A stretch of 64,000 bases of DNA, taken from Porogramme epimiltina. Lineage: Eukaryota > Basidiomycota > Agaricomycetes > Polyporales > Polyporaceae. The notes below the pieces were generated by a model, which was not told the DNA's origin, searched no databases, and saw nothing but the letters and a program-made list of their open reading frames with translations. The stretch's first letter is position 1; each line of letters starts with the position of its first letter. Where the stretch lies: assembly GCA_900155495.1 (NCBI GenBank), contig FTLJ01000108.1, forward strand, positions 62,001-126,000, given 5' to 3'. A program made the translations under genes and the position numbers. Shown piece by piece: positions 23,411 to 37,000 of this stretch.

Positions 23411-24330
23411 CCGTCTGCATACATACATGCAATGCGCCGTTGAGTTTGACATCGATTCACAGGTGCGTGAACCCCGTCAAGAAAAGCTACACAAGGTCTA
23501 GTTCGCGCACACGTTCTCCGAAGCGCCACCCGCACAATAAGTCGTACCGCCCAAGCCCAAAGTACATCATACGTTCGCCCATGCCGATCCCGCTCCACCA
23601 CACTCCCCGCACGAAACGCCGCCAGCCATGCACGGGCGGCTGAGTGGGGTGCATACAAGAGGTGTCAGTTCAACAACACAAATAGAGAAAGTAATCTTCC
23701 GGAGCACGCCGTACGACGTACCTAGGGCCCCCGCCCGCGTTCTTCACCCGTGTCCCGGCTCGCTGCCTATATCCTCCCGCATCTGCGCCCTCGTATTTGT
23801 CCCCGCTTCAGGGTAGGTCCTTGCCAGCGCTCGCGCGGCCTCGCTTCTTAGACCTCGTACCTCTACAGCTACACATTCTCCGTCGTCAACGTACTATGGC
23901 GCGTAGCACGCAAGATCCCATCGTCGCGAGCCGTTCTCGCCTGGCCTTCCCTTCTCCCGCACCCCAATATCGCCCGGATCTCGTGCGCTCACCGCTCACG
24001 CCCACGCCTGTCGTGCTGCGACAGGCGGCCCCCCCCTGTGCGTGCGGTGCGGTCTCAAGCACCCCGTCCCCGAATCATCGACGTCCCGCGCCCGGCGCCC
24101 GAACCACTCTCGTGCACGCCACGTGCTGCAGCCCGCAACAGCTCGAAAAGACGAATGCCGCCGAGGCCACGGCCGAGCGTGTTCTCGGGATGCCGCCGCC
24201 CGCAGCGTCGTAGCGCGTCCTCCAGAAGCGACCGAAGGCACTCGCACGTCGATGCATTGTATCCCCACGACGCGCGCGTCGCAGCTCGCCGTTCAGAGCG
24301 TTACGGACAAGGCCATGGTGTGCAGGTCGG
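23411..24330. repeat. Duplicated inter-GtaA spacer (unit b)
   Basis: Partner of 17126-18380, without the 384-bp insert. Frames on either strand are Arg/Pro/Ser-rich and not shared with unit a, so no gene is called. Confidence 0.65.
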
Positions 24331-25344
24331 CGTGGTGCGACTTGCAAGGACATGAAGAGCACGCGCAAACACAACTTCTTCCAGCTGTGCCCCGCCGTCC
24401 CCCGCACGCACCTCCAGGCGTCCGTCACTGCGACGCCGCCGGTCGTCAGCTTGACCGTCTGTGAGGTGTGAGTGCGGTCATCGGTTCGGGGTCGTTGGTA
24501 TACCATGTAGCTACTATGTCGAACGCCATTCTTTCTGCATAGAGCCCGTGCTCTAGTTTTGAACAACAAGCACCTTGCGCGCAGAGTCCCCCGGACCTGC
24601 GGCCATGCGCGCAGCACCTGCTCACAACTCCGCCCTCTCAGACGATCATTCTGCAGTACATCTACCCGACTCGCACACATTGCATTGTATACTACATACC
24701 CGAGGTCCAATCAGAGCACCAAGCTGCGTGCGGGCGACATGTATAAGCGCCCGTGGCAGCGGTATGATGCATGTCCCGCGCACATAACACACCAAGTATC
24801 TCTGTCCTGGGCAAACATATCCATGTGTTTTGTGACTCCTGTTCTCTTTGAGAGCCCATTGCATGCCCTTTTGTACTGTACTCCCGTCTCCCAAGCGGTA
24901 CACATAGTCCCCCAAACAGGCCATATTCAACGCACCAGTAGCACCTCTCCGAGTCTTCGCGTCTCGTCCAGCCATCCCGTCTCCTCGTCCTCGTCGCCCG
25001 CCGCATTGCTTCATCTCGTGCTCCCACCGCGATCGTCCAAACGAAACATATATACATCTCCGCTCCAGTGTTGCAGACACTACGCACAAAACTGCGACAA
25101 GCCGACCCATCCGCGCGTCGCCCCAGCCACCCCTCCCATGCACCTTGCTCAGAATCTCGTGCAATGACTCCTCGCCCTCGCCCGCCTGATCGTAATCAGA
25201 CCGGCTAGCGAGAAGCACCACCAGCGGCGGTCGCTGCGAGTACCCAACGCTTTCGGGCGTGGGGGTCCTCTCGAGCAACAACTCGTCAGGCTTTTTCTCG
25301 TCTCCCTCGAGCGGGGGCGGGTCCTGTCCAGATGTCCTCGAGGT
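24331..25344. other. Spacer with one weak minus-strand reading frame
   Basis: An ATG at 25359 opens a minus-strand frame to 24646. Its first 75 codons (acidic, with SVGYSQRPPLVVLLASRSDYD and SLHEILSK) look somewhat protein-like. The rest does not, and a possible donor (GTGCAT) follows SLHEILSK. I recognise no family and found no partner exons, so it may be a decayed gene end or chance. Confidence 0.3.
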
Positions 25345-25510
25345 CGCTAGCCGAGGCATACGCTATGCAGCGTCAAATTTAGGCGTCGTCCGCACAACCT
25401 TGCGCAGAAGGGGGCGTGAACAGGGAGGAGTGTGAGGGGGTGCCAGTGGAGGTTGTGATGCAAGCCGACGTTGCGCATTCTAGGCGCTTACTGTTGCAAG
25501 TCCTTCGTAC
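25345..25510 (-). other. Junction: GtaA 3' end fused to the O-fucosyltransferase 5' flank
   Basis: AGGCATACGCTATGCAGC at 25355-25372 is identical to the last codons and stop region of GtaA copy 3 (18685-18702). Directly after it, 25376-25500 matches the start-codon region and 5' flank of the gene at the left edge (GTCGTCCGCA, AACCTTG, then GTGATGCAAGCCGA). The ATG of that gene is changed here (CAT is CAC on the plus strand). It is a recombination scar left by the array's duplications. Confidence 0.55.
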
Positions 25511-25775
25511 AGTAATAGAGCCTCAAGATGAGATATGGAAGTGGATAAATAGGGGCCCTACCCTCGTTGTTCGCACGTTAAGAGATCTCCGAGTATGAAG
25601 TTTCGATACGTCAAAAATATAATGTGCTGCGTCACGCCCCTGCGACATACATTACAATATAATATTATTGCTACTAGTTGGCGTGCCTGAAGGTCCAGCG
25701 AACCCACAACGAGACAAAGAGACGAAACCATGGGGTTATCCGAGAACATCCAAGACCGTAGTGACTATGTATATG

Positions 25776-28700
25776 CTATGCAACCTCATACTGCGGCGGC
25801 GGGGCCCACCGCTCTGCGCGTATATGTTCCATCTGCTGCCGCAGGTCCTCCATTTCCGCACGCAGCCCACCCACCTCAGTCTCAGTTCCAGTGATGCCAC
25901 TATCGGAGAACATGTCCGTCCGATGGTCGCTGTAGGCATCCGTAGGCACGAGTCGGTACCTGCTCTCCATCGCCGCTTCCTGCCGCTTCGACGGGCGCCC
26001 TAGAGGCGGTGGCGGTGGATCGCGACGGCCAGGCGTCAGCACCGAGGCTGACACAGATCCAGTCGGTACTGAGGCGGGCCCGGAGTTGGAGGAGAGGGAT
26101 GGTGTGGCGTCGCTGTGGATATCGTATAAGCCCGCGACTCCTACCCCCGCTGTGGCGTCCCAGTGTGCGTCGTGTCTGAGTGGAGGTGACGGCGCATACA
26201 ACATGGGGGAGTGGTGATCCGAGGTCGTAGGTGTGGCCGCATAGAGCGCGGGGGAGTGGTGATCGGAAAATGGGCTCAGCGACGGGGTGTGGGGCTGGTT
26301 GGGGGCTGTGAGGGAAGCTGTGCCGTTGACATAGTGCTGGGACATAACATCTGGGCTTGCGAGGTCGACGTCGACGCGGCGGTGGCGTGGGCGCATGCGA
26401 CGGAAGCAGATGAACCCGCCCACCGCGAGGGCTACGATAGCGACCCCACCCAGAGCGCCACCGAGAATAGGCCCAAGGCTGGATGTGTTCTTGGGACTAG
26501 GCTGACCATTGCTTCCGCCGGTGTTGTTATCGCCGGATGGGGAACTCGAAGGGACACTGATGGTGACATTTGGCACACTGCGCATCGTGTGGGTCAGCAA
26601 CGTAGGAAATAAGAGGACGTATATGAGGAGGGAACTCGCCTCAACGCCAGAGGAGCGAATATAGCACCGAGAGCAGGCCTGAAAGTAAATTTAGCTAGTT
26701 ACTGAGGAAGCGAAAGACGAAACGGCGGCTTACCCAGCTTCACCAGAGCTGGCCGAGAGGGCGCCGGAGGCATCATCATACACATTGGGCAAAGCACCCA
26801 CACCAACAGAGTTCGAGCCTGCTCGTTGCCACGCCCGCTGGATAAACTGATCCCGCGTGCTGTTGTTGCTCAAGATTGCACTAGTGAGCATCATTGACGC
26901 TGGGAAGCAGTCTTACTGTCAGAGAACCACAGTGGCGATGGGTGTTCACCTACCCATACTTGTGGTGCCGCCCGAGTTACTATCAAACGGGATCCCGAAT
27001 GGCGCTATTAGGGCAAGATGATATCAATGGGGCATCAGGGGCTGGGAGCGATAGCTACAAACCGTTCTGTGTGGAGACTAGGTTTGCGTAGAACTGGGTT
27101 TGTGCGTCCAAGGCCTAAGGAACGGGTAAGCCTGAGGGCCAAGAATATCTACAGGCGATGCTCACCGACTGTGGTATTAGATTTGTTCCTAGTAGCTTGT
27201 CTGCGTACAGGTTGTACATCAGCGTCCACGACTGATCATTGCCGTACACGCCGAGCAGATGAGATTTGTCCGACGATGTCGCGAGGGACTGCCATGCTCC
27301 GAAAAGTGAGGAGGCGTGAGCCTGTGAACATTCTCAGCGAACAAAAACGTTGTGACTGCCATAACAATAGCTCCAAGTGACGCACATCGTATAGTTGGGC
27401 GTCGGACGATTGATTGACGGTCCTGCTAATCTCAGCCATCGCCTTCACCCCGATGATTCCCTTGATTGCGAGATTCGTCATGTTGACCGAAATTTGACCG
27501 TCACCGGAAATTCTGCGATGCACATAAGATTTCCTTGGCTCAAGGAAAGCCAAAAAGAATACGCACTGGCTTCCTGGCGCCAATGCGTTATCAACAAGAT
27601 AGTCAGCCCATCGCTTGGTGAGATTGTACTGCAGCGGGTTTCAGCACCGTCAATCAGGCATTGTGCGACACGACGTACATATTGAGCCAGTAGCGTCCCA
27701 TCCCCAGAAGTCCTCGCATGAGCATACAACATGATGATCATGTTGGCAGACTCTGCGCTCGTGAGACGTGAATGACGTTCAGCAGATAGGACAGATATTC
27801 CTCACCTTCGATCCCCTCCTGAGGATTCAGGTGAGCTCCGGACGCTACAGGATAGTTGAGACCTTCGTGGTGCATTGTTAGTAATACCGTCGCGAATATA
27901 CCCGGGGAGAACCTTACCGAGATCTTGAGCGGCATATGATGCGTTTGTCAGACTCTCCTGAACCTCAAGCAAAGGCACCAGCATCGCCCCGCCTAGCGAA
28001 GCGTTCAGGTACAGGAACGCAGGAAACGACGCGTACATGTGTTCCACAGGATTCACGCGACTGTAGTGGTGATCATAGAGTCGTCAGCTCAGTTCGGCAT
28101 AATTCGTCCAGATCACGAACCCTGATGCGCCGATGTCCTTCATGAACACCATGACGTCTGACGGGTCAGGCTTTCCCTGACTATCCTGCGAGACCGTAAT
28201 GTCCAGGCTCCCGAAAACCTGACGAGTACTGAGCGAGACGAGGTCGCTGTAGCTTGATGAGATACTGCTTGCGGTGTTCTTGAGCTGTGCGTCGAGAGCG
28301 ATCGAGCGTGCGAGGGCACCGGCGTAGTCTCCCGTGAAGGCATCGATCTAGATGCGAAGATAGAGGTCAGATAGCAGGTAAGGGAAGATGAAGAGGTTTC
28401 ATTACCGCGTCGTCAATACTTGAGTACTGGGTGGTGTAATATGGGACGCGTTCCTGTTGATCCCCCGAGGCCGTGGTGTACTTGATTGAGGGATTTCTCA
28501 CGAATCCTACGGCCCATGACACCGGCGATTGCATTGAATCAATGTTGCCGATGTCTATTGCGAATCCAGACACGAGGTAATCCCTATGATCGTATGAACA
28601 CATTGGTTGAACGCAACAAGACGATAGAAACTTACAGCCCTAAACTGCCCGTGCTACTCGCTGCAGCGTTATTGAGTGCTCCAGTCTGGTTGAACTGCTG

Positions 28701-29632
28701 GTGCGCAGTGGGGAAGACGTCGATCTGCCATGTCAAACCTGGGGCCTTCGCGTGGATCAGGGATGCAATAGATGTGAAGTTGTGGAAACGCTGTACGCAC
28801 CGATGCCATTGCATAATACGCAGTCCCATCTAACGCACGATTCGCGGATTCCGTGAAAGGCTGCGGATCGTTGAGGACTGCTTGTAGGTAAATACTGCTC
28901 CCTGTCGTCTTCATTGACCACGTTGCGGGACTGGTGAGGTTCCCTGAGAGCCATTCTGCGAGGATGATGAGCTTCGATCTAACACAAGCCATGTTTAGAC
29001 GTCATGGTACGCACGAACGGTGGTGACATCGGAGTACAGTTGGACCGAGTGTTGCTTTCCGTCTGTGGACGAGGCATTGACAGCGACGTATGCGAACGGA
29101 ATTGACTGCTTGACCCAGTCCGAAGGCTACAGACAAATGTATTAGATTTCATCCAGGATCTGCCGGGACACGATAGGTAAATACCACTCGCCTCGATCGG
29201 AGATAGGAAGGTGACTTCCAGGTTCATTGGGCCAACCTGCATGTTGTATATCGTTCGAGTGGGAGTAATCTCGAGGCCTGTGATATTAGCTGAGGGCGAG
29301 TCCCCGTCATGGCCCGACCAGGTATACATCTTGCCGTCAATCCGGATTTTACCCCTCCATCCCACGTCTGGTCCCTGGGTTCGTTGAGTCAGAGAGTGCT
29401 GCGAAGTGTCTGCGCAGTGATGTTAATGGGAAACTGGACGTACCGACTGTGACCAGAATGTCATCCAAGCGTTGGATATAGGCAGCGAAGTATTTGTGCT
29501 GACTAGCCATGTATTGACGTAAGGGGAGCGGATGGCTATTGGAATGCTAGCAGGGGTGAAGGACTGGGCGCGGACATGGCATTGGAGGAACGAGAGAAGG
29601 AGAGAGAAACACAGCGAAAAAAGCAGCATCAT
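25776..29632 (-). CDS. Glutaminase A family membrane-anchored protein, copy 4
   Basis: This copy was used as the reference for exon boundaries. The ATG at 29632 (MMLLFSLCFSLLLSFLQ) opens an 18-exon gene of about 970 residues ending QYEVA at 25776. Residue order: signal peptide 1-22; GtaA N-terminal region with GPDVGWRGKIRIDG (about 64-77); central region with ALDGTAYYAMA (about 205-215) and GFAIDIGNIDS (about 258-268); C-terminal region with RVNPVEHMYASFPA (from about 388), NMTNLAIKGIIGVKAMAEIS, YNLYADKLLGTNL and GAIFAPLAL; Ser/Thr/Asn stalk; transmembrane helix near 735-755 followed by RRMRPRHRR; Pro/Ser tail with SPALYA and SPMLYA repeats; coiled coil GLRAEMEDLRQQMEHI; PPPQY. Intron 2 is 29127-29191 and intron 17 is 26578-26639; both have GCGAGT donors and AG acceptors. 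No lesion found. The glutaminase activity and substrate are inferred. Confidence 0.85.
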
Positions 29633-30650
29633 GAAGCGAGTGTGACCATACGACTAGGCTCGGAAGGGGTGGGGGGAAGTGGGGAGGGGGAGAGGAGAAG
29701 GAGCAGGAGAGAGGCAAGAGGACCGAATGCGGCTTTCCGCTAGGGAGCTTACGCTCGGAAAACGATGTGGACGGCGGCCATCGACACCTGGGACCCGGGA
29801 GAAGACACTTGTCACAGACGCCGACACAGCTCCGTTTTGGACGTCTTCTCATTCGAGCAATGTGGGCAATTTGATGGACCTGAATGCTCTGTTGGGCTTC
29901 GATTTACACGCAAGTGGTCATCTGCCACCACCCGCCACCGCTGGCCATCATTACCGCGCCGGGAGGACACTCCGTCAGGCAGTGCCAAGTGGCGGGGAGG
30001 TGTGATCCTATCTCATCGTGGTCGAAAATAGGAGCTGGAATAAGCCCAGGCAACAGCATATTGGTAGGAGAGCACGGGACTAGAGCTTACCTATCTTCTG
30101 ACTGGAGCTTGTACATAGCTGCTCTCTTGTGAACGTACACAGACAACCGTGCGGAACATTTGTATTGAATTGGTGCTGAGCGGTGATGCCTCGGCGCTGG
30201 ACCACTGGAGGGGAACTTGGATGACTCGAGCATGATTCGGAAGATACGCGAGGTGATAGGAATCGACACGACTGTGCCGTATGAGGCCAATCCGTTGAAT
30301 TGGAGAGAAGCTGAGATGGTGGCTGACAGCCCAAACTCGAAGTCACCAAGTTGATGCCAGCGAACAAATGCTACTTAGTCAAGTAGACGCCTTTACGTAG
30401 GATGGGATTACATAACCAACAGAAGGCCCGGGCCGGACAAATGACGTCATGCGTCGAGAGCCAGTTCATGAGACTTCCGCCGCACTACATAGCATAAGAC
30501 GAGATGTGAAAGCTGTTCGGGGGGACATAGTCAAGACGACAGGGTCGCAGCAGAACTTGCGCAGTGAGATGACATTTGCTAGGAACTGATTGGATACACG
30601 GTATCTAACTACACCGCGACACGGCTACGGTTCCTGTTCCTCCAAAGTAT
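29633..30650. other. 5' flank of GtaA copy 4 and spacer
   Basis: To about 30330 this matches the 5' flanks of copies 2 and 3 (GATTCGGAAGATACGCGAGG, then CTGTGCCGTATGAGGCCAAT). It is the shared promoter side of the duplicated unit. From 30370 to 30650 I see nothing; this is the 3' side of the flavin oxidoreductase. Confidence 0.6.
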
Positions 30651-31995
<1,345 letters not shown>

Positions 31996-34098
31996 GGTGT
32001 ATGAGTTCAAGGAGGGAGTTGCAATCGACGTGGGATAGGTGGCTCGGATGTCGGGTGTTGAGAGCTACCTCGGAGGTGCAAGGAGGTTATATACCGACGA
32101 GTGCGTCAAGAAGGATGTGCGTATGTGTCGGGGTGCGAAAGAAGCGTACAGGAATCTGCTGACGGAAAGTCATTATGACCTTGGTTGAATTCCCGATGAG
32201 CACCGATGGGTAGTGCTGGAGGATGTAGACTCCGTCATGACGCCGGTTGTGTTGCTGCAAAGGAGGGGAGGACGCGCGTAGTAATTGGGGCGTCGGCACC
32301 ACCTAGGTAATGTGCTGGGTCCATAGCGGTTCGCCGATACTTCGGGTATTGAAATTTGATGGATACATAGTTTACCGTCACTGCCGCCGGAGGTCTAGGA
32401 CTGTTGATCGTGTCTAGGACGCTTGAAACGACTAGCATGTTCCGTAATGTGGGTTACATGTCTCTGCCAATCGTTTTCGACATTCGAGCGCGGAGGTGGG
32501 AATAGGAGTGAGCGACCGGAGCTGACATGTTCGATTTTAGGGGCTCAACAACCGTTTGCTCGTCGTCATTTGTGAGTGCTCCCACAGCGCCCCTGTGTAA
32601 CGAGGTCTTCCGTAGAGGGCATATCCTGCGATGGAAATGACTTAATCGCGATACAGTGAACCAACCAATCGAGCAATTCACTTGCGCGGCGGGTGAAGGG
32701 CATATCGTTTGAGCGCCCAATGCCCGAAGGACCGGCAAATCCGCATGACGGCGTAGTCAGCTCGTGAAAGTTGCCGGTGACGTGGCCCTTGAGGGAATGG
32801 AATGAATATGTCGGCGTATATTCTTAAGTGGCTTGATCAGAAGAGCTTGAACTCCGAAGGTCGAGCAACTATTCGAGACGTCTAGTCATAAGGGTTTAAC
32901 GTCAAGGTCACCAGATGTAGATACAGGAGGATGAGACAAAGAATGATACGGACCTAGACTGCCATATCCTCATCACCACATTAGAGGCTGACAACACGAA
33001 ACCTGGTCAAAATGACGAACCAAAACCAAAATGCGTCAATGTTCTAGTAAAGGTGGCGTCCAGTTCGCTCCACCCGCGAGGTCTTTCCATCGCCCGGCCT
33101 GCGAGATCCCCTGCTAGATGCTTGTTGTCCGAATCGCGCACCTCTTCGTCGGAAAGGGTGTCGTACAATTTCAGAGTACCGCATTCTGGAGGCGCGTTGA
33201 CACTTGAAACGGTCCTGCATCAATTTCAGGTCAAGTTTCGCGTGAGAGCCAAATCGGGAGCAGGATCATCGGAGTATGAATGAGGTCCCGGCTGAGTTTG
33301 AACAATCATGCGGAACAGGCTGGGGACGAGCCTATCGCTGCCAGTTGCATAGTTGACCTTTGTCATGAAAGGCGCTGCGGACATATTTCTTGTGAAACGC
33401 TATGCTATCTGGGACACTCTCGCCCTGCTCTAATAAGGATCGCCAAAGTGCGAGGGGAAAGGTTTCAATCACTGTTGTGGTTGCACGCTGTCAAATTCGC
33501 CTAGCGCGCGTATTCAGGACACCTCGTGCGTCTTTGAGCGCGTTTACGAGCCCGGGTGAGACCGCAGGTGCTGATCATCTCTCGACATGTTACGCGCAAA
33601 GCTCTGCCTGCCCCGACCTTCTATTTCCCTGCCTTCTCCGAATCGGAGCTGCCTACATTGCCGTAAGTTGCCTTCTGCCATTGTGCCTCTAAATCCATGT
33701 GATGACGCCAGCATAGTCATTTTGCAGCATATCCGTCTGCAATGGCATCTCAGTGTCACCCGTCGGATGCTGAATACACTTGATGTAACTCGTGACTCCG
33801 CGATGGACGCGGCGTCTTGGTGATTATGGGAGCGTAGCGGGCAAGGAACCTCAGTGTATTGAACCACAGTATGACAAGGGCACATCACTACATCATCCCA
33901 CGGCGAACTTTGTGATAATTGGTCCGCGTTTGTAAACTCATCTGACTTCGGTCTAGTCCTAGGCCATGCTGTCCTCGGCTCTGTCCACTGCCGATATCAA
34001 GCCTCGGAGAAGGTCTACCCCAGACCGTCCCCATCCCTCTCAGGTCCCTCACTCTTCTTCAGGTATCCGTGGCTGCTTATGTGCACCTTCCTGACACG
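31996..34098. other. Divergent intergenic region between the flavin oxidoreductase and GtaA copy 5
   Basis: This should hold the promoters of both flanking genes. A CT-rich stretch with CCCTCTCAGGTCCCTCACTC (34034-34053) lies just upstream of copy 5. Short frames at 32450-32740 and 33050-33890 have no domains or splice logic; I see no gene. Confidence 0.5.
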
Positions 34099-37000
34099 AT
34101 GAACTCCGCCACCCTGTGGATCACTCTCCTTTGGTTTTTCCTGTCGCAGGCCCTCGCCCGGGCCGCCTTCCTACCCGCCAGCATTCCTCTCTCCATTCGC
34201 TCCCCATATGTGAACACTTGGTTCATCGCCACGGAAGGCTCGCAACCCCTTTCTAATGCTTGGCCGACATTCTGGACACAGTCGGTATGTTCCCTCTCGC
34301 GTCTCATGGCATACGCTGACGGCAAGGGCACAGGGGCCGGACGTTGGATGGAGGGGAAAGATTAGGATAGACGGAACGATGTACAGCTGGATGGGTCACG
34401 ATGCTGACTCGCCCACCGCAAACATCACAGGTTTGCAAATTACGCCTACTCGGACCATATATGAGATGGTTGTTGGTCCGATGAACTTGACGGTTACCTT
34501 TCTGTCCCCGATCGAGGTGAGTCATTGTTGGTTACGATCCAGGATGTCCGCTGATTGTAGTCCTACGGTTGGGTATACGCAGCCTGCGGATTGGGTCAGA
34601 CAGTCCACCCCCTTTTCATATGTCGCTGTTGAAGCCACATCCCGTGATGGTGCTAGCCACTCCATTCAACTTTACTCCGACATCACTGCTGTCCGTACGT
34701 AGAGAATGACAACCAGGGAGACACTGTTTTGACTTGCCGCTCGGTTTGCAGAATGGCTCTCCGGGAACAGCACCCATCCAGCAACATGGACGAATAACTC
34801 GACGGGCACAAGCATCTACCAAGTCGTCGGACTTGATTCACCTCAGCCATTCGTAGAAGAGAACGCACGGGCACTAGATGGGAAAGCTTACTACGCCATG
34901 GCCGCGGTCCGTTTGTGATGTGTCCCCGGGCCGTCGTTGAGACACTGACATTCGGTGCATACTAGGGCCCAGGGGTGACTTGGCAGACGAACATCTTCCA
35001 ATCTGTACACCAGCAATTTCAGCTGCAAGGTGTCCTTACGGATATGGCCGCAGATAGTACGGGGATGTTAGGGTTGTACGTTTGAGTTTTCGCCACTCCG
35101 GGTCGTATGGCTCAACTCGTCTCAGAGATTACTTGGTTTTCGGTTTCTCAGTCGACCTGGGCAATATCCGCACGACCCAGTCTCCGGTGTCCTGGACCGT
35201 AGGACTCGTGAGAAGCCCTACTGTCTCTTACACAAAAGCCTCGGGAGAGACGCAGCAGAGATACCCGTACTACACCAAAACTTATTCGACTACTGATGCC
35301 TTGGTGAGCTCTGTTGTGGCTCTTACTCTCAACGGAGGCTCATGTACATCATCGGCATAGATAGACGCAGTCACACAAGACTTTCCTGGGGCCCTGGATC
35401 GAGCAAAAGCGCTTGACCAGAAGATCATGAGCGACGCAGCAAACATTTCTTCAAACTATGTCGACCTCGTTTCGCTCAGCGCGCGTCAGGTCTTCGGGAG
35501 TCTAGACATCACGGTTTCACACGACGCTCCGAGCACCAATGAATCCGAGGTCAAAGTTTTCATGAAAGATATAGGGTCTTCTGGGTGCGCCACGCTCTTT
35601 GTACTCTGACGGCAGACTTGCTGAGTGCACTCCAGACGAGTCAATCCTGTGGAGCAAATATATGCTGCCTTCCCTGCTTTGCTCTACTTCAATGCGTCTC
35701 TGGGTGGAGCATTGCTCGCTCCTCTTCTTGAAGCCCAGGACGGCACGACAGACCTTCCTTACGCCGCACAGGACCTCGGTAAGCATCTACGGAGCGCCGC
35801 CGCTGTCCACTCAAGCCCCTAATTTGAAATATAGGGCTCAGCTACCCTGTGGCTTCGGGTATCCATGGGCCTCATTCTCAGGGCGTCGAGCGTAAGTTAT
35901 TTGCGCGCTTACTTCAAAGCCACATCGCTCAATACTTCTGGATTTACAGAATCGGGGAACATGCTGATCATGGCTCTCGCCCACGCCAGGGTATCCGGCG
36001 ATGGTACGCTTCTCGCTCAACACGTACGTGTTTTGCTACTTTCTTGTATACGTTGATGCTTAGTGGCCACTTTCATATATATAGTACGATCTACTCAAGC
36101 GATGGGCCGACTATCTCGTAGGCAATGCCTTGACGCCACAAAACCAGTGAGTCTCCAGTACATTCATAAACGATACGCACTCATCTATGTACTGATCAGG
36201 ACATCTGCGGATGGCGAGTCACAAGCGAACATGACCAACTTAGCATTCAAGGGCATTATCGGCGTGAAAGCTATGGGTGAGATTAGCCAAGTAGTAGGCG
36301 AGAATAGTGACGCGCAGACATACGCCGTGCGTCCTTGCGTTTCCGTTCGTCGACCGTGGGCTCAACGTACCCCGTTATAGACACACGCATCTCAGCTACT
36401 GGACTCCTGGCAGTCCATGGCGCTGTCGTCGAACAAGTCTCACCTACTTGCTCGATACGGGGATGAGCTATCATGGGCCCTGATGTACAACTTGTACGCG
36501 GACAAGCTCATTGGAACCAACATGCTACCTCAATCGGTTAGTCTCGTTCGCTCGCAATATGCTCATAATAGTTGTTCATCCGCTGTCTAGATCCTAGATG
36601 GACAGACACAGTTCTACGCCTCGCTTCTCTCATCGAACAGTACGTGAAAGTTCTTCGTGGACAGTTAGCCCTCATAACGACGTCTACACAGCACCATCGT
36701 TTGGTTTGCCAATAGACAGTGACGCGGGCGTAGCCACTAGCATGGGTACGTCCATCTTACCTTTCCGAAAGTGTGGAAGAGTCTGTTGAGATCTCCATTC
36801 GGCCGATCCCAGCATGGCTATTATTTACCGCTTCCATCATGAGCGACAACGGAATACGCAACGAGTTCATTGAGGATGCGTGGGCACGAGCGGGACAGAA
36901 CACCTTCCCTGGAGCTATGCCCAATCGCTACAATGATGAGACAGGGGCCCTTCTAGCCAGCTCGGGAGCAGCGGGGTGCGTCATCCTTCGATTGAAAATC

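Noticed and set aside
24646..25359. Minus-strand 237-codon frame starting with a real ATG
   Set aside because: Only the first third looks protein-like; no family recognised, no partner exon, and its start overlaps a recombination scar.
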